Source: Nocardia harenae NBRC 108248
GTDB lineage: Bacteria; Actinomycetota; Actinomycetes; Mycobacteriales; Mycobacteriaceae
Length of the DNA: 64,000 nucleotides
Assembly: GCF_001612885.1 (NCBI RefSeq)
Contig: NZ_BDBH01000004.1
Span: 1,104,527-1,168,526 of the forward strand
Direction of reading: 5' to 3'
The translations under genes and the position numbers were made by a program. This document shows positions 18,150 to 25,751 of the stretch, piece after piece (position 1 is the stretch's first letter; the number at the start of each line of letters is the position of its first letter). The notes below the pieces were generated by a model. It worked only from the letters and a program-made list of their open reading frames with translations, was not told where the DNA came from and made no database searches.

Positions 18150-19016
18150 ATGCCCGACATCCGTCTCGAGATCACCGACGACATCGCGACCATCACGCTG
18201 CACCGCCCGGACAAACTCAATGCCTTCACCACGGTGATGGAGAACGAGCTGATCGAGGCCTTCGACCGCACCGACGCCGACGACGCCGTGCGCGCGGTGG
18301 TGCTGACCGGCTCCGGGCGCGCCTTCTGCGCGGGCGCCGACCTCTCCGGCGGCGCCGACACCTTCGTCGCCCCGGACGACTGGCGCGACGGCGGCGGCCG
18401 GGTGGTGCTTCGGATGTTCGAGTCGCGCAAGCCGATCGTGGCCGCGATCAACGGCCCCGCGGTCGGCGTCGGCATCACCATGACGCTCGCCGCCGACTTC
18501 CGGCTGGCCGCCGAGAACACGCGCATCGGCTTCGTGTTCAACCGCCGCGGCATCGTGCCGGAGTCCGGCTCCAGCTGGTTCCTGCCCCGGCTGGTGCCAC
18601 TGCAGACCGCGCTGGACTGGGTCTACTCCGGCCGCCTCGTGGAGGCCGCCGAGGCGCACGAGGCCGGGCTGCTGTACCGGCTCTACCCGGCCGAGCAGCT
18701 GATGGACGAGGCGTACGCGCTGGCCCGCTCGGTGACCGAGCACTCGGCGCCGGTCTCGGTGGCGCTCTCCAGGCAGCTGCTGCTGCGCGGGCTCGGCGTC
18801 GAGCACCCGATGATCGCGCACCGGGTGGAGACCCGCGGCATCCTGGCCCGTGGCGCGAGCGCCGATGCCCGCGAGGGCGTCACGGCGTTCCTGGAGAAGC
18901 GCCCGGCGCGCTTTTCCGACCGCCCGAGCACCGACATCCCGGACATCTTCGGCGCCGACATGCCGGTCCCGCCCTTCCGGCCGGAGCGGAATGCGAACGG
19001 GGCTCAGGAGGCGTAG
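18150..19016 (+). CDS. Enoyl-CoA hydratase/isomerase family protein
   Basis: A 288-residue crotonase-fold protein. DIATITLHRPDKLNAFTTVM is the standard N-terminal segment and RAVVLTGSGRAFCAGADL contains the first oxyanion-hole residue. PIVAAINGPAVGVGITMTLAADFRLA carries the second oxyanion and active-site loop. The Glu in RRGIVPESGSSWFLPRLV fits the catalytic position of hydratases. It would act on unsaturated acyl-CoA in fatty-acid degradation; chain length is not predictable. The ATG at 18150 gives a natural start; an ATG at 18126 would add eight residues. It overlaps the convergent gene by 13 nt. Confidence 0.88.
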   Translation: MPDIRLEITDDIATITLHRPDKLNAFTTVMENELIEAFDRTDADDAVRAVVLTGSGRAFCAGADLSGGADTFVAPDDWRDGGGRVVLRMFESRKPIVAAINGPAVGVGITMTLAADFRLAAENTRIGFVFNRRGIVPESGSSWFLPRLVPLQTALDWVYSGRLVEAAEAHEAGLLYRLYPAEQLMDEAYALARSVTEHSAPVSVALSRQLLLRGLGVEHPMIAHRVETRGILARGASADAREGVTAFLEKRPARFSDRPSTDIPDIFGADMPVPPFRPERNANGAQEA

Positions 19017-19312
19017 CCGCGCAGGATCACCCCGCGCAGCGCGGCCCGGTAGTCGGCGGTCTCCTCGCCCAGCACCGGCCGCCGCCCGCCCGGCCTGCGG
19101 TGCAGCGCGTCGTCGATGCCCTCGTTCGCCGCATCCAGCACCCGCGGCGCCGGGATGCCCTGCTGGGCGCAGGTGCGCACCGCGCGCTCCAGCCGCTCCA
19201 GCGTCGGCATCCCCGATCTCTCCGCCACCTCGAGCAGCGTCAGCACGACGTGGAAGGCAGCGTGCGTCGCCGCGCGGGTGTCGCGTTCTCCGGTACCCCT
19301 TCGGTCCTCCAC
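19004..19312 (-). CDS. Small protein of unknown function
   Basis: A 102-residue protein that I do not recognise. GTG at 19312 is chosen because GAGGAAGGAAG, a strong ribosome site, lies just before it; the frame is open up to an ATG at 19435 without a comparable site. The protein looks mainly helical: HAAFHVVLTLLEVAERSG, LERLERAVRTCAQQG and RVLDAANEGIDDALHR, with a C-terminal ADYRAALRGVILRGYAS. No membrane segment or signal peptide. Its 3' end overlaps the convergent hydratase gene by 13 nt. The coding call is supported by the ribosome site and amphipathic helices only. Confidence 0.55.
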   Translation of the reverse strand: MEDRRGTGERDTRAATHAAFHVVLTLLEVAERSGMPTLERLERAVRTCAQQGIPAPRVLDAANEGIDDALHRRPGGRRPVLGEETADYRAALRGVILRGYAS

Positions 19313-19508
19313 GCCGCTTCCTTCCTCGCCCACCGTCTCGTTCTCCGCGACCGTGCGGCGACAGACGGTATCGGAGCGCACCGGTGCCGGGGGGCGACCC
19401 GGGCGGGTCCCGTGCAATCCAGTTCCTACGCCCACGTATCTTGTGACCGGCCACAGTAGGCGTGAGCACGGGTCGCAGCAAACGCCCGGCCCGACGGGCG
19501 GGGCCGGA

Positions 19509-20690
19509 TCAGTACACCGGGACCGCGGGCTCCTCGGTGCCGGTGAACATGCGGCGCATGATCGGGCGGGCCGCCCTCGAGGTCATCACCCTCGCGACGG
19601 CGCGGGCCAGCCGGACCGCCGCCCTGGAACCGGGCACCATGGCCCGGATGCCGCCGCCGGGCACCTGCTTGGCCCGCTCCAGGTACGGGGTGAGCACCCG
19701 CTCGGCGCGGGCCAGGGCGGCGGGGATGTCGCCCGGGGTCGCGGTGAGCTCGCCGCAGAGCACGTAGGCGCCGACGACGGCCATGGCGGTGCCCATGCCG
19801 GTGAGCGGGGAGCCGCAGTACCCGGCGTCGCCGAGGAGCGTGACCCGGCCCGCGGAGAGCGACGGCATGTCGACGCGCACCAGCTCGTCGAAGTAGAAGT
19901 CCGGCGTGTCCGGGAGCGCGGCCAGGATCTGCGGCGCGTGCCCGCCGACCCCGATCAGCGTGCGCCGCACCAGCTCCCGCTGCGCCTCGGCATCGCCGCG
20001 CAGCGCCGGGTCGGCGGGGGCGCGCAGCATGACGATCGCCTTGGCGGTGGCCGGGTCGGCGTCCGGGCGGATGCCGGCGGAGACTCCGACCGCCGGATGC
20101 AGGCTGAACCAGCCCGGCTCGGCATCGGCCGGGGTGGGGATGGTGAAGAAGGACATGGCGCCGCCCAGGTGCGTGCTGAACCGCTCCTCCGGGCCGAAGG
20201 CCAGCGCCCTGGTCGCCGAGTGCAGCCCGTCCGCGGCGACCACCAGGTCGTAGCGCCCGCGGCGCCCCGAGGTGAAGGTGACGTCGACACCGGCGCCGTC
20301 GTCGCGCAGCCCCGCGACGGACTCGCCGTAGCGGTACTCGGCGCGGTCGCCGAGCGCGGTGAGCAGCACGTCGTTCAGGTCGCCCCTGGTGATCTCCAGA
20401 TCGGCCACCGGGCCCGCGCCGTCGAACATCTCCGCGGGCATCCTGGCGTAGACCCTGCGCTCCGCGTCCAGGTAGGCCATGCCGCGCTCGTGCAGCCTGC
20501 GCTCCAGGACCGCGGGCAGCAGCCCCATCCGCTCCACCACCGCGCGGCTCTGCCCGCGTAGGTCCACCGCCTGCCCGCCGGGGCGCGGCGCCGCCGCGCG
20601 CTCCACCACGATCGCGCGAATTCCCCTCGCCGCCAACCCCAGCGCGAGCGCGTTCCCCGCGATACCGCCACCGCTGATCAGAACCTGCAT
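19509..20690 (-). CDS. FAD-dependent monooxygenase
   Basis: A 393-residue class A flavoprotein monooxygenase. The FAD motif is MQVLISGGGIAGNALALGLAARGIRAIVVER, and the second is LLGDAGYCGSPLTGMGTAMA (G-D-A). YDLVVAADGLHSATR is the conserved DG motif of the PHBH/TetX fold. The ATG at 20690 starts directly before the FAD strand. The substrate is unknown; relatives hydroxylate aromatic compounds or inactivate tetracyclines. It is divergent from a TetR gene, with three operator-like sites between them, so it is probably repressed by that TetR and induced by a small molecule. Confidence 0.88.
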   Translation of the reverse strand: MQVLISGGGIAGNALALGLAARGIRAIVVERAAAPRPGGQAVDLRGQSRAVVERMGLLPAVLERRLHERGMAYLDAERRVYARMPAEMFDGAGPVADLEITRGDLNDVLLTALGDRAEYRYGESVAGLRDDGAGVDVTFTSGRRGRYDLVVAADGLHSATRALAFGPEERFSTHLGGAMSFFTIPTPADAEPGWFSLHPAVGVSAGIRPDADPATAKAIVMLRAPADPALRGDAEAQRELVRRTLIGVGGHAPQILAALPDTPDFYFDELVRVDMPSLSAGRVTLLGDAGYCGSPLTGMGTAMAVVGAYVLCGELTATPGDIPAALARAERVLTPYLERAKQVPGGGIRAMVPGSRAAVRLARAVARVMTSRAARPIMRRMFTGTEEPAVPVY

Positions 20691-20714
20691 GACCCGACCT
20701 CTCCCTGAAACGAA

Positions 20715-20774
20715 CGTCTGAGACAAATGTATAAACGGCTTTGGCACGGATGTCTAGCACAAACGTCTAAGACG
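20715..20774. promoter_or_regulatory. Three operator-like palindromes between monooxygenase and TetR genes
   Basis: The 102-bp divergent region contains CGTCTGAGACA (20715-20725), TGTCTAGCACA (20751-20761) and CGTCTAAGACG (20764-20774). All fit the odd palindrome yGTCTnAGACr, with one mismatch in the middle copy. The last two nearly abut and lie just before the TetR start at 20793. The arrangement is that of an autoregulated TetR repressor controlling a divergent target. Confidence 0.65.
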
Positions 20775-20792
20775 CTGGTGTACGGTCTGGCC

Positions 20793-21374
20793 ATGGGCAA
20801 TCGGGAGGATCTGCTGGCCGGTGCGCGGCAGGTGATCGTGGAGCGCGGCGTCGCCAAGGCCACCGCGCGCGAGATCGCGAACGCCGCCGGGGTCAGCCTG
20901 GCCGCCATCGGCTACCACTTCGGCTCCAAGGAGCAGCTGATCACCGAGGCGCTCAACGAGACCCTCGGCACCGCCATCGGCGACGCCATGGAGGATCGGA
21001 TCCGCGAGGGCGCGGGCCACACCCCGCTGGACGCCTTCGCCGCCGTCTGGAACGCCATGCCCGCCGTCTTCGCCGCCAACCGCCCCGCCATGCTCGCCAG
21101 CGCCGAGAACCTGGTGCGGGTGGCCCGCTCCCCCGAGGCGCGGCAGCACTTCCAGGCCATGCTCGAGGGCGGCTTCGACGACCTCGCCGACGCCCTGCGC
21201 GATGCCCACCCCGAGCTCACCGACGACCAGCTGCGGGCCGTCGCCGAGCTGCACTTCGTCTTCTCGCAGGGCCTCGGGCTGCTGCACACCATCGCCCCCG
21301 ACGCCCCGCTCCCCGACGGTGACCGGCTGGCCACCGCCGTCGCGGCGCTCGCCGGCGTCGGCCGGGATTCGTGA
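20793..21374 (+). CDS. TetR family transcriptional regulator
   Basis: A 193-residue regulator. The N-terminal HTH reads LLAGARQVIVERGVAKATAREIANAAGVSLAAIGYHFGSKEQLI, the standard TetR DNA-binding domain (residues about 5-50), and is followed by a helical ligand domain. The ATG at 20793 is used; the frame opens 22 codons earlier, but that would overlap the operator sites. It probably binds the three palindromes in the divergent region and regulates itself and the FAD monooxygenase. The ligand is not predictable. Confidence 0.92.
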   Translation: MGNREDLLAGARQVIVERGVAKATAREIANAAGVSLAAIGYHFGSKEQLITEALNETLGTAIGDAMEDRIREGAGHTPLDAFAAVWNAMPAVFAANRPAMLASAENLVRVARSPEARQHFQAMLEGGFDDLADALRDAHPELTDDQLRAVAELHFVFSQGLGLLHTIAPDAPLPDGDRLATAVAALAGVGRDS

Positions 21375-21614
21375 CCCGGGCCGGCCCGATCCCGGCGAAG
21401 AAAAAGCGGCCCAAAATCGGGTAGCGGTCCGGTTACCACCCCGAAAGTCCGACCCCGCTTTCGTTGCAACCCCGCATGCCTTGAACTGCGAGTTCAGCCC
21501 ACTTTACGGTGCCCGTCGAGACCATTTGCCATATGTTTGCTTCTCCGCAGTCCCGGGAATCTTCGGGCGTAGTGCAATTTGTCCGTGCCGACAGCGACGT
21601 GAGGATGAGGACGA

Positions 21615-22181
21615 ATGGACCGGAGAGGGAAGGCGGCCCTGGCCGCCGGTGCAGCCGCGATTCTCTTGCTCGGCGGCGCCGGTAGTCTGGCCTTCTGGCA
21701 GGACCGGACGGAATCCGGCGGCGGCACCATCACCGCCGGCGAGCTCTCGCTCAGCGCCTGCGTCCCGGTGGGAACCACCGGCTGGGAAGACATCACCGGC
21801 GGCACCGCCGAGCCGGTCGACGTCGCCAGCTTCCGGATCGTGCCCGGCGACACCCTGCGCTACACCTGCACCACCACGGTGCGCGCGACGGGCGACAATC
21901 TGACGGCGACGCTCGCCGCGGACACCTCGCAGATGTTCGCCGCGGGCAGCGATCCCACGCTGCGGGCGCGGTTGATCGACACCTCGCTCACCGCGACGAG
22001 CAGCAGCGGCGGGGTACTGCCGAACGCCCAGATCACCTCGGCGAACAGCGGCCAGACCGTCACCGTCGCAGCCCGGCTCACCTTCGACCCGACCACCCCG
22101 GACAAGGTCGCGCAGAACGCGAGCGTCACCCTGAACAAGGTGGCGATCACGCTCACGCAGAACACCAATCCCGCGCCCTGA
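21615..22181 (+). CDS. Exported protein with SipW-dependent-type (alternate) signal peptide
   Basis: A 188-residue protein. The N-terminus KAALAAGAAAILLLGGAGSLAFWQDRTESGGGTITAGELSL matches the alternate signal peptide: a hydrophobic core, then A/F-W-x-D, then a S-G-x-I-x-A-G-x-L-x-L strand. TasA/camelysin-like proteins carrying this leader are cut by SipW-type peptidases and form surface fibres. The mature part has Thr/Ser-rich beta strands (TVTVAARLTFDPTTP) and two Cys. First gene of a five-gene operon (11 nt to the next). GAGGATGAGGA precedes the ATG. No enzyme motif is visible, so a structural surface role is inferred. Confidence 0.8.
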   Translation: MDRRGKAALAAGAAAILLLGGAGSLAFWQDRTESGGGTITAGELSLSACVPVGTTGWEDITGGTAEPVDVASFRIVPGDTLRYTCTTTVRATGDNLTATLAADTSQMFAAGSDPTLRARLIDTSLTATSSSGGVLPNAQITSANSGQTVTVAARLTFDPTTPDKVAQNASVTLNKVAITLTQNTNPAP

Positions 22182-22192
22182 CCGGGGCCGGG

Positions 22193-22747
22193 ATGCGACG
22201 GCTGCGATGGTGGGCGATCGCCGGTGCGGCGCTGGTGCTGCTGGCCTTCGGGGCGGCCGAGCAGTCCGGCGCCTACTGGCGCGCCGAGTCGAAGATCGGC
22301 GGCGACATCATCCGCTCCGGCACGCTCGCGCTGCGCGTCGGCGGGGCGTCGAGCCAGGTGAGCAACTACGTCTTCGACGCCTTCGGCGGCGCCGACCTGG
22401 CCCCGTCGGCGGTGGTGCAGAAGCCGCTCACCGTGCGCAACGCCGGTGACGTGACCATGTACTACCGGCTGCAGAACGTGCGGCAGAGTTCGGCGGCGCT
22501 GCCGCTCTCGCTGCAGATCTGGCTGGTGGGCGCGGAATCCGGCTGCCCGGCCTCGGCGGCGCCGGGCGGGACCGCGCTCTACAGCGGGGCGATGGCGGGC
22601 GCCCAGGTGCCCGGCGCTCCGGCCTGGGCGCCGACGCTGGCGCCCGGGGCGAACGCGGTGTGGTGTCTGCGCGCCACCATCGGCGCGGCCGCCGTCCCGA
22701 ACACCTCGACGACCGTGACCTTCGACTTCCTGGCGAGTTCATCGTGA
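22193..22747 (+). CDS. Exported protein with SipW-dependent-type signal peptide
   Basis: A 184-residue protein. After MRRLRWW comes the hydrophobic core AIAGAALVLLAFGAAEQSGAYWRAESKIGGDIIRSGTLALRV, again with an aromatic-W residue pair and a following S-G-x-L-x-L strand. The mature domain is beta-rich, with KPLTVRNAGDVTMYYRLQNV, a pattern like TasA/camelysin folds, and two Cys that could form a disulfide. Its stop overlaps the start of the first signal peptidase by 4 nt (GTGA), which ties substrate and peptidase production together. No catalytic motif. Confidence 0.75.
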   Translation: MRRLRWWAIAGAALVLLAFGAAEQSGAYWRAESKIGGDIIRSGTLALRVGGASSQVSNYVFDAFGGADLAPSAVVQKPLTVRNAGDVTMYYRLQNVRQSSAALPLSLQIWLVGAESGCPASAAPGGTALYSGAMAGAQVPGAPAWAPTLAPGANAVWCLRATIGAAAVPNTSTTVTFDFLASSS

Positions 22748-23325
22748 ACGCACACCGCAGTGCGGCGCCCGAGGCGCCCACCGAGCAGAACACCGGCGCG
22801 GGCTGGTGGGTCCAGTCGGTGCTCAGCTGGCTGCTGCTCTTCGCCCTGGCCGGGCTGCTCGTGGTGACCATCGTGCTGCCGCTGGTCGTCGGCGGGCACC
22901 GGTTCACCATCCTGACCGGCTCCATGAAGCCGGCCTACCCGCCGGGCACGCTGGTGGTGGTGCGGCCGGAGGAGCCGGTCGACCTGGCGGTCGGCACCCC
23001 GATCACCTACCAGATCCGCTCCGGGGCGCCCGAGGTGGTGACGCACCGGATCGTGCAGCTCCGGCGCACCGCCGACGGGGAGATCGGCTTCGTCACCCGC
23101 GGCGACGCCAATCGGGCGGACGACGAGCAGATCGTGCGGCCGGAGCAGATCCGCGGCGCGGTCTGGTACTCGATTCCCTACCTCGGGTACGTCAACAACT
23201 GGTTCTCCGGGCCGAAGCGGACCTACACCATCGCGGTGCTCGTCGTGCTGCTCGGCGGGTACGCGCTGTTCGCGCTCGCCACCGACACCAGGGACCGGAT
23301 GCGGGCCAGGCGGGAGCGGCGGTGA
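22744..23325 (+). CDS. Signal peptidase I, SipW/archaeal type
   Basis: A 193-residue membrane peptidase. The cytoplasmic N-tail is followed by TM1 (about 27-50), then the catalytic Ser60 in ILTGSMKPAYPPGTLVVV, His101 in VVTHRIVQL and the Asp box TRGDANRADDE (Asp121, Asp127). A C-terminal TM spans about 163-178. Ser-His-Asp in place of Ser-Lys marks the ER/archaeal/SipW class of signal peptidases. Its position among three proteins with alternate signal peptides indicates it processes them. GTG start, coupled by GTGA at both ends. Confidence 0.88.
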   Translation: MNAHRSAAPEAPTEQNTGAGWWVQSVLSWLLLFALAGLLVVTIVLPLVVGGHRFTILTGSMKPAYPPGTLVVVRPEEPVDLAVGTPITYQIRSGAPEVVTHRIVQLRRTADGEIGFVTRGDANRADDEQIVRPEQIRGAVWYSIPYLGYVNNWFSGPKRTYTIAVLVVLLGGYALFALATDTRDRMRARRERR

Positions 23326-23933
23326 CAGACCGTTCCGCGCTGGGGAAGCTGTGGGCGAGTGCCCGGGTGCGGGCGCTGCTGACGCTCGGGATCGTGCTCG
23401 GGCTCGGGACCGCGGGCACGCTCGCGGCCTGGAGCGATTCGGCCACCGCCACCTCCGGCACCTTCCGCATCGGCACCCTCGACCTGCGCGTCAACGACAC
23501 CAAGGAGCTGGCGCTGCCCGCGCTCGCGCTCACCGGCATGCTGCCCGGCGAGAGTGTCGCGGCGCAGCTCACCGCCCAGAACAGGGGGACGATTCCATTG
23601 ACCTACACCATGGCGGCGAGTACTCCGGCCGGCAGCGCCGCGCTCGCCGGGTACGTGCAGATCTCCGTGTACTCCGGTGGGGTGGCGAGCAATGCCACCG
23701 CGAACGGGATGCGGACCGGGAGTTGCAGCGGGACTCGGCTCGCCCAGGGCACGGTGAGCGCGGGCGGGTCGACGCCGCTGGTGACGACTGCGCGGCCGAT
23801 CGCCGCGAGTACCGGGGCGGATCCGCTCTGCGTGGTCGCGCAGTTGGCGGCCGGGGCGCCGGTCGCGGTGCAGAGCCAGTCGGTCGCCTCGGTGCGTTTC
23901 GCGTTCGCCGCCACCGCGGTGGGGCAGTCGTGA
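23322..23933 (+). CDS. Exported protein with SipW-dependent-type signal peptide
   Basis: A 203-residue protein. ARVRALLTLGIVLGLGTAGTLAAWSDSATATSGTFRIGTLDLRV is a textbook alternate signal peptide (hydrophobic core, AAWSD, then TSGTF-x-I-G-x-L-D-L). The mature domain contains LTAQNRGTIPLTYTMAAST and SVRFAFAATA strands like camelysin/TasA proteins, plus two Cys. It starts with GTG within the stop of the first peptidase and ends within the start of the second, so it is embedded between two peptidases. Probably a surface or fibre subunit, by inference from the leader and context. Confidence 0.8.
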   Translation: MTDRSALGKLWASARVRALLTLGIVLGLGTAGTLAAWSDSATATSGTFRIGTLDLRVNDTKELALPALALTGMLPGESVAAQLTAQNRGTIPLTYTMAASTPAGSAALAGYVQISVYSGGVASNATANGMRTGSCSGTRLAQGTVSAGGSTPLVTTARPIAASTGADPLCVVAQLAAGAPVAVQSQSVASVRFAFAATAVGQS

Positions 23934-25705
23934 ACAGGGTGCCGGCGGGGAGGCCGTCGAGCGGGACTCCCCGCGTAGCCGGGCGTCAGAACGGGACTCC
24001 CGGCGTAGCCGGGCGTCCGAACGGGACGTCCGGCGGGGCCGTGTCGCCCGACGGAACCTCCGGCTCGGCCGGGAGGCACCCGCGACCCGAATTGCGGACG
24101 TCGGCGCAGATCGCGCTGACGATCGGGGCGGTGGCGGGGACCTTCTGCCTGCTCGCCGCGGCGGCGGCCCTGCTGTTCGGGATCACGCCACTGCTGTTCC
24201 GCTCGGGGTCGATGGAGCCCGAGATCGGCTCGGGCGCGGTCGCCCTGGTGCGCACGATCGATGCCACCGAGATCGAACCCGGCGACGTGGTCTCGGTGCG
24301 CGACGCGGCGGGCGAGCGGCTCACGCACCGGGTGGTGGCGGTGGATTCCATCACCGGCAACAGCGCGACCATCCGGATGAAGGGCGATGCCAACGAGACC
24401 GAGGACACCCAGCCCTACACCGTGACCGAGGCCGAGCGGGTCTTCGTCCACGTCGAGAAGCTCGGGTACGCCGTCGCCTGGCTGGCCAGCCCGCCCGCGG
24501 TCTTCCTCGGCGGCGCCTTCGCCGGGCTCCTGCTCGCCATCGCCTTCCTGCCCCGCGCGCCATCGAGCGCGAGCGGCAGGCACGCGGCGACCCCGCTGGT
24601 CGTGGTCGCGGTGCTGATCACCGCCACCGGGCTCGCCGGCGCACCGCAGGCGCGGGCCCAGACCGGCACCGACGCAGCGGCGGCGACCAGCGGCGCCTTC
24701 ACCTCGCGCACCGAGTTCGTACCGCGCATCAACCAGCAGTTCCCCAACAACTCCTATGTCACCTGCACGAAATCGAGCGCGCAGGGCCCGGACCCGGTGA
24801 CGCTGAGGTGGCGGCACATCGGCGCCCCGTACCTCTACCGGATAGTGCTGCGCGAGAACGGCACCAACACCATCTGGCGCACCTGGGACGTGACCTCGGT
24901 CCCCGCCGCCGCCGGTGACACGGTGAGCGCCGTGATCACCGGCGCGGGCATGCCCGCCCGGCTGCTCGCCCTGTTCGACGCGGAGATCCACACGGTGCTG
25001 CCCGGCCCGCCGGTCTCGTCCGGCGCGGTGAGCACCGCCTGGCGCGGCTTCGGCGTGCAGCAGGCGCTGCTGGTCGGCGTCCTCGTCCCGGAGGACCTGG
25101 ACTGCGGCGTGCTGCGCAACGAGCAGAACGGCGCCCCCGCCTACGTGCCCGGCCCGGCCTCCGTCTCCTGCGCCGACGCCGCGCCGCGCGCCACCCTCGG
25201 CTGGCCGCACCTCGGCTCGCCCTACACCTACACGCTCCTCGTGCGCGACAACGCCACCCGCAACATCATGCTCACCCGCGCGATCACCACGGTCCCGGCC
25301 GCGGCCGGACAGAGCGTGACCAGCACGATCGCCGTTTCCGACCTAGACCTCGCCCGGCGCACCGGCGATGCCGCCGTCGCCGAGATCCGCACCACCAGCG
25401 GCACCGCGATCTCCAGCGAGTTCGTCCAGCAGAACCTGACCGTCACCACCGGCGCCGTGGCCTGCCCCGCCGCAGGCCTGCGCTCGCAGTCGATCCCGTC
25501 GAGCAGCAGCTCGGCCGGCGGCACCACCTCGACCACCGCACCGACGAGCACCGCAGCCACCTCCGCCCCGAGCACGGCGCCGCCCCCGGCCGCCGTCATA
25601 ACCACGACGATCCCGGCCCCGGAGCCACCGGCAACCACCACGACCACCACCGGCCCGCCCCCGGCGACGACCACCCCGTCCGCCACCACGACCACCCCGC
25701 CCTGA
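23930..25705 (+). CDS. SipW-type signal peptidase fused to a large secreted domain
   Basis: A 591-residue fusion. Residues 11-50 are four imperfect decapeptide repeats (such as NGTPGVAGRP). TM1 is about 60-90, then the Ser/His/Asp peptidase: Ser94 (FRSGSMEPEIG), His133 (RLTHRVVAV) and Asp153/Asp159 (KGDANETED). TM segments follow at about 187-207 and 221-237. The last ends in AGAPQARAQTGTDAAAATSGAFTSRTEF, which resembles an internal alternate signal peptide. An exported region has two similar halves (RWRHIGAPYLYRIVLRENGT and GWPHLGSPYTYTLLVRDNAT) and a Thr/Ser/Pro-rich tail (about 502-591) suited to the cell wall. GTG start overlaps the previous stop. Last gene of the operon. Confidence 0.82.
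   Translation: MNRVPAGRPSSGTPRVAGRQNGTPGVAGRPNGTSGGAVSPDGTSGSAGRHPRPELRTSAQIALTIGAVAGTFCLLAAAAALLFGITPLLFRSGSMEPEIGSGAVALVRTIDATEIEPGDVVSVRDAAGERLTHRVVAVDSITGNSATIRMKGDANETEDTQPYTVTEAERVFVHVEKLGYAVAWLASPPAVFLGGAFAGLLLAIAFLPRAPSSASGRHAATPLVVVAVLITATGLAGAPQARAQTGTDAAAATSGAFTSRTEFVPRINQQFPNNSYVTCTKSSAQGPDPVTLRWRHIGAPYLYRIVLRENGTNTIWRTWDVTSVPAAAGDTVSAVITGAGMPARLLALFDAEIHTVLPGPPVSSGAVSTAWRGFGVQQALLVGVLVPEDLDCGVLRNEQNGAPAYVPGPASVSCADAAPRATLGWPHLGSPYTYTLLVRDNATRNIMLTRAITTVPAAAGQSVTSTIAVSDLDLARRTGDAAVAEIRTTSGTAISSEFVQQNLTVTTGAVACPAAGLRSQSIPSSSSSAGGTTSTTAPTSTAATSAPSTAPPPAAVITTTIPAPEPPATTTTTTGPPPATTTPSATTTTPP
23960..24079 (+). repeat. Four tandem 30-bp units in the fused peptidase gene
   Basis: Units at 23960, 23990, 24020 and 24050 encode SGTPRVAGRQ, NGTPGVAGRP, NGTSGGAVSP and DGTSGSAGRH. 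The first two are nearly identical at DNA level (GCGTAGCCGGGCGTC shared) and the others have diverged. They lie in the cytoplasmic tail before TM1. Confidence 0.8.
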
Positions 25706-25751
25706 CCGGCGCGGGTGGCGAGCAGACCGAACAGTGTGAAAGATTGCGGCC

